From contig CM022949.1 of NCBI GenBank assembly GCA_012931725.1, positions 4,189,934 to 4,253,933 on the forward strand: a DNA stretch of 64,000 bases. Reading direction: 5' to 3'. The translations under genes and the position numbers were made by a program. This document shows, piece by piece, positions 59,417 through 64,000 of this stretch. Within the stretch, counting starts at the first letter, position 1; every line of letters begins with the position of its first letter. Origin of the DNA: Litsea cubeba. Lineage: Eukaryota; Streptophyta; Magnoliopsida; Laurales; Lauraceae. The notes below the pieces were generated by a model. It saw nothing but the letters and a program-made list of their open reading frames with translations. It had not been told where the DNA came from and did not search any database.

Positions 59417-59672
59417 GGTAAAATCCTCTTACTTCTAATTAAAGTATGCACCCACCTTTTAAAATCAATATAGTAGGCTCACCTATGATAAGTCCGTACT
59501 CCCCATTTTCACATGCCCCCAATAACTTGGAGTCATCTAAATTTGGTAAAATCCTCTTACTTCTAAATAAAGTATGCACCCACCTTTTAAAATCAATATA
59601 GTAGGCTCACCTATGATAAGTCCGTACTCTCCATTTTCACATGCCCCCAATAACTTGGAGTCATCTAAATTT
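59417..59672. repeat. Tandem duplication, 128 bp x 2, including the MULE terminus
   Basis: 59417-59544 and 59545-59672 are near-identical. Each starts with GGTAAAATCCTC, the last 12 bp of the Mutator-like element, and runs through TTACTTCTAA to GTCATCTAAATTT. The duplication therefore happened after the element inserted and copied its end and flank. Confidence 0.88.
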
Positions 59673-60065
59673 ATTCATGGGATTTTGACCGTACTCCTAC
59701 CCTTATACTTGACATTTACCCTATGACGGTTAAAGTTTAAATATTCCTTACATAGTTGTTCATACAATAACGGTGTGATATCACACGGCTTCTAAGATGT
59801 CGCGACAACTTAGTAGGAAATACTTAAACCTCAACTTCTCATAGAAGAATGTCTAGTTTAAGGACAACTGTATGGGAAATATCCTTTATTCATCTATATT
59901 GTTATAATATACATAGTTTCATGAACATATATTTTTCATTGGTAACCATTTTTTTTTATCGGTAACGGTAAAATATATTAAAGACTTAAGAAAAGTACAA
60001 TAAAGAAGATGGAAAGAAAAAACATGCGAAGGTATTAGAGCTATATACCAACACAAAATAATAAA

Positions 60066-60575
60066 TTACAAAGTAGCAAGCAAAGCTACCTCTCTTTCTA
60101 CCCCCAACTTAGCCAAAGCATCCGCCATGCCATTCCCCGACCGATGCACATGATGAAACTCAACATTCAAAGATGATGACCAAGTCTTGATTTCATTGAA
60201 AAGAAATTGAAGTTTCCATGGACCCTTCTCCAAACAAGACATCCAAGGAATCGCATTTAAGGAATCGCTTTCCACCACTATGCTATGAAAATTATTTGAG
60301 ATACAGATCCTTAGAGCTTCCAATATAGCTAACACTTCCGCTTCATTAGAATATTTGATGCCTGTATACTTTGAGAACATAAACAATACCTCTCCCTTGT
60401 AGTTCCTCAAGATGCCACCTATACCTCCAGGTCCTGATTTTCCTCTTGCCGTACCATCAACATTAAATTTAAGAACATTAGGAGAAAGGGGAGACCAAGT
60501 GACTAAATGTTTCTTCTTAACACATCCGCTTCCCAAACAAGCTTCCCAATTACTTAAGATATTATCCAAGGTCAA
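60066..60575 (-). pseudogene. LINE RNase H domain
   Basis: A 169-codon frame with the RNase H pattern: FNVDGTARGKSGPGGIGGIL (first Asp), SNEAEVLAILEALR (Glu), VVESDSLNAI (second Asp), and a late HRSGNGMADALAKLG. All the usual acidic residues are present. It is separated from the zf-RVT part by stops near 60830-60580. Confidence 0.8.
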
Positions 60576-62216
60576 TTGCTCTAACTCTTTTTTGATACTT
60601 GCTCATTTAGCTATTTTGAGGATAATCATAAAAATAATATCCTCCATGTCCTTTGACTTGCCATTGAAGATTCTATTGTTTCTTTCCTTCCAAATCGACT
60701 AAAGAATAGAGAAAGGAATCAACCTCTATAGGATTAATCTCACCCCTTTAAAAGGACCCAACCTCCAAGCCTCCATCAAATCGCTTAAAGCCCTTGGCAA
60801 ACACCATGAAATTCCACATTTTTTGAAAAAAGATTACCAAATGCAAGAGGCAAACTCACAATGCAAGAACAAGTGAGTGATAGATCCTTCTTCCTTACCA
60901 CATAAGACACAAGTGTCAGAAATGGCTTCAGACATTATCCATATTTTTTTTAGATTGTCCGTTGTTGAAATCTTTCCTGCAACTGCAAACCAAAGGAAGA
61001 CCTCAACCCTTGGTGGGGCCAAACCACACCACACTTGAGATAGATGAGAATGACTTCCCAAGACTATGGAAGAAACACCATAGAAAGACCCAACGGAGAA
61101 TCTCCCCGAAGGACATGGCTTCCAAATGCAAATATCTTCCTCACCCCTGCAAATAAAGACGTTAGCAAGAATGCTTAACAATGACTCATACTCCGAAACC
61201 TCAAATTGGCGCAACCCTCTCCTAAAAGACACAAACCATGACACTTTTGAACCAACCCAAAAATAACAATCTTTGACAGATGACTCTTTATTACATACAA
61301 CTATAAACAATCTAGGAAAAAGAGACCAAAACTTCCCTATCCCAACCCAATCATCATACCAAAATCGAACATTCTTTCCCTCCCCCAACTCTAAAGCCTA
61401 CACTCTTATTGAAGACTTCCCCTCTAACATTGGACACCTCCCCGAAATAAGAAATGACTATCCATAAACTTGACAGCCTATACTTAGGGATACATTTAGG
61501 GACCCACCCCCACTCATCCTCACCATACTTGGAAACAATAATCTTTTTCCAAAAAGCATCTTTTTCTACTCCAAACCTCTACCACCACTTAGCTAGCAAA
61601 GCCCAATTTTTAAGCTCTAGATCCCCAATGCCTAAACCTCCAAAGATTTAGGTTTGACCACTTCGCTCCATTTCATGAGATGAATCTTGTTTTTATCGCC
61701 TTTACCTTCCCAAAGAAAGTTTCTTCTTACACGATCCAATCTATTTCTCATTGATGCTGGCATTTTGAATAACGACATGTAATAAACTGAGATATATGAC
61801 AAGGAAGCTTTGATGAGAGTTATCCTTCCCCCTAAAGATAAGTAGCACCTTTTCCACCTACTTAACTTCTTTTCAACTTTTTCTACAACAGGTTCCCATA
61901 TTTTTTCGATCTTGGATTAGCTCCAATAGGTAACCCAAGATAATGGATCGGCAAATGACCAACCTTGCAGTGAAGTTTGATAGCTAAAGGCCTTAAGACA
62001 TCTTCAAAATAATTCACCCCCACTAAAATGCTTTTATGAAGATTAACTTTCAAACCCGAGGCCAACTCAAAATATCTCAAAATTCTTTTAATTAACACAA
62101 TCTCGTCCCAATTAGAAGAGCTGAAAAGAATTGTATCATCTGCAAATTGTAGATGAGTAATGGCTTCCCATCTCTCCCCAATTTAAAACCCCCAATTATC
62201 TCAATGTCTTTGGCTT

Positions 62217-63986
62217 TCAATAAGAGAGGACTTCAACAACCATCGTAAACAGAAAATGTGATAATGGGTCTCCTTGTCTTAGGCCTCTCGAAGCTTTAAA
62301 CAAATGAGAAGGCGAGCCATTAACTAAGACTGAGAAGGAATAAGAAGAAATACACTCATTTATCCATCCCCTCCATTTCTCACCGAACCCGAATCTGCCC
62401 ATCATATAGTCCAAGAACTTCCAATTTACATGATCATAGGCCTTTTCGAAATCAATCTTAAAGATAACACCTTCCTTGTGTGACCGCTTCCTTGAATCAA
62501 TAAGCTCGTTTGCAATAAGGATACCATCAAGAATTTGCCTTTCTTTAACAAAAGCTCCCTGCATAGGACTTATTATTAGAGGAAGAACAACTTTCAATCT
62601 ATTAGCTAGAACCTTTGCCAAAAGCTTATAGACACAACCCACCAAACTAATGGGCCTAAAGTCCTTCAAATCACTTGGATTCGGAACTTTTGGGATTAAC
62701 GTTAAGAAAGTGGCATTAATCTCTTTGTGAAGACGACCTCTTCTATGAAATTCTGAAAGCATGTTATAAAAATCCTTATGAAGAAAACTCCAACCAGCCT
62801 TGATGAAAGCAAAATTAAAACCATCCGGGCCAGGTGCTTTATCTCCTGCACAATCATTCAAAGCTTTTGTAATTTCTTCCTCTTCAAATTCCCTTTCCAA
62901 CCACTGCTTCATATCCAAAGATAAAGAAGGAAAATGGAGACTTTCCAAAGTGGGCCTATGAAAATCTTCGTCAGAGTAAAGAGATTCAAAAAACTCAACA
63001 ATCCCCTCTCTCACTCCCTCCGGGCTATGGACGTCCCTTTCTCCTCTTCTAATCTTGCCAATGTAGTTGATTCTTTTACGAGCATTTGCCATCCTGTGAA
63101 AGAATTTTGTATTTCTGTCACCCTCCTTAAGCCACAAAACTCTAGATTTTTGCCTCCAGTTAATTTCCTCCATACGATTAACCTCCCATAACTTTCTAAC
63201 AGCCTCTCCTCTTGCCCTTTTCTCGATGTCAATCAAAGGATGAATTTCTTCTATTTTGTCCCAAGCCTCTAACTCTTCGGTAATAGCATTTCTATTGGAA
63301 TCTAATTTACCAAAAACCTCTCCATTCCACTCCTTTATCTTTACTTTAAGCATCTGGAGTTTTTTAGAGAGCTTGAAACCTACAAATCCATGAACTGTCA
63401 ACTGAGACCACCATTTTGATACTTTTGCCATAAAGTCCTTGTGCATGAGCCAATAATTTAGAAACCTAAAAGGTATTGGACCCCAATTAAGTTTATTTGG
63501 GAATAACTTGATTGGGCAATGATCTGATATTTGTCTAGGGAGAGCTAGTTGAACAGAATTACCAAAATGTTCATCCCATTCCTTCGAAATTAGGAAACGA
63601 TCTATCCTGCTCATAGCTAAACTCTCTTGATTGTTAGACCAAGTATATCTTCTACCAACCAAAGGCAAGTCGATCAATTCATTGTTGTTGATGAAGTTCT
63701 CAAATCTCTCCATAGTAGCATTCAAAATTCGACCTCCTTTCTTCTCATATGGAAATCTAACCATATTAAAATCACCCCCTATACACCAGGGCACTGACAA
63801 TAAGCTCTTAGAGTCTGAAATAGTATTCAAAAAATCACTTCTTTCCGAATCATCATTAGGCCCATAATTATTACTCACTGCCAGAATCAAACTATTAGCA
63901 ACACATTTCAATTTTACAGCTAATGATCTCTGAGACTTTGAGACATCTTCTAATTCAAACATATCCGCATCCCACACTGATATCAA
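62217..63986 (-). pseudogene. LINE ORF2, endonuclease and N-terminal RT part (589 codons)
   Basis: The longest intact piece of the LINE polyprotein. The endonuclease fills roughly the first 160 codons here and lacks its N-terminus, which lies beyond 64000. RT fingers and palm follow, with PGPDGFNFAFI, FKIDFEKAYDHVNW and RGLRQGDPLS. The frame ends at 62217, before the FADD catalytic box, which lies in another frame at about 62140. So the enzyme cannot be made whole from this copy. Confidence 0.8.
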
Positions 63987-64000
63987 TCCCCCTGCTGCAC

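Larger units (their letters stand above)
58104..59428. mobile_element. Mutator-like element carrying gene fragments (Pack-MULE), 1325 bp
   Basis: The ends GAGGATTTTACTG... and ...CCGGTAAAATCCTC are inverted. The inverted similarity continues for about 75-80 bp with moderate divergence (58104-58180 against 59428-59345), including CCCGAA(A/G)GGTC and GCAGCACTAATG. A perfect 9 bp direct repeat TTACTTCTA flanks it (58095-58103 and 59429-59437), the hallmark of Mutator insertion. No transposase is present. The interior has a fragment of a coiled-coil protein gene (59063-58641, minus) and a fragment of an LRR gene (about 59255-59075, minus), plus a long pyrimidine/purine inverted repeat at 58268-58560. 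It is non-autonomous and has acquired host sequence. Confidence 0.82.
59945..64000 (-). mobile_element. L1-type LINE, minus strand, 5' end beyond the window
   Basis: Order on the minus strand: endonuclease (from the window edge, with GDFNMVR near 63780, SRIDRFL near 63600 and SDHCPI near 63520); reverse transcriptase (62900-62100, with FRPISLVG near 62660 and the catalytic FADD at 62147-62136); zf-RVT (61388-60834, GKISTTDNLKKIW and CVLCGKEEGSITHLFLHC); RNase H (60575-60066, FNVDGTARGKSGPGGIGGIL); then a 3' UTR to a T run at 59950-59957, the poly(A). The first frame is open for 589 codons, then a frameshift near 62216 and further breaks follow. It is better preserved than the copy at 11813-21790 and of the same family. 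Probably inactive. Confidence 0.88.

Noticed and set aside
1..64000. CRISPR arrays, operons, riboswitches, bacterial defence systems
   Set aside because: The window is plant nuclear DNA with spliced genes; no regularly spaced short repeats or prokaryotic gene layout are present.

Overview
This is a window of plant nuclear DNA, AT-rich, with spliced genes, long introns and many transposon remains. The gene families (a plant-type ATG11 scaffold, a non-RD LRR receptor kinase, an endogenous florendovirus-like pararetrovirus, L1-type LINEs, many MITEs) point to a flowering plant. I cannot name the species. Three protein-coding genes look intact, and their exon phases close exactly: (1) a six-exon plus-strand gene at 5398-11558 for a 546-residue plant protein I could not name; (2) a two-exon plus-strand gene at 26130-30045 for a 1027-residue LRR receptor-like kinase of the FLS2/EFR/Xa21 type; (3) a five-exon minus-strand gene at 45637-33875 for the 1139-residue autophagy scaffold ATG11.

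Layout. 1-5100: intergenic, with a short dispersed MITE family and clusters of ACGT promoter motifs. 5100-11800: gene 1, behind a triple G-box promoter; its introns carry a Mutator-like MITE and a tRNA-derived SINE. 11800-21870: a 5'-truncated minus-strand LINE split by about 8 kb of endogenous pararetrovirus. The viral block is about one genome long and circularly permuted: it starts between protease and reverse transcriptase, runs through RT/RNase H, a second ORF, the promoter and tRNA-Met primer site, movement protein, coat protein and zinc knuckle, and stops in the protease. 22400-23300: a SINE and a broken copy of part of the receptor-kinase gene. 26000-30470: the receptor kinase, followed by a LINE remnant. 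31300-31810: a long-armed foldback element. 33875-46900: ATG11, with a 4 kb intron holding LTR-like sequence and a 190 bp tandem duplication. 46900-58100: no convincing gene, but clear CACTA-type and hAT-type MITEs and tandem repeats. 58104-59428: a Mutator-like element with long terminal inverted repeats and a perfect 9 bp target duplication, carrying fragments of two unrelated genes (a Pack-MULE). 59945-64000: a minus-strand L1-type LINE running off the end.

The genes do not form an operon or a pathway. ATG11 works in selective autophagy, the receptor kinase probably in immune perception at the plasma membrane. The most notable features are the gene-capturing Mutator element and the unit-length permuted pararetrovirus nested in a LINE. 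Boundaries come from reading by eye; no searches were run.
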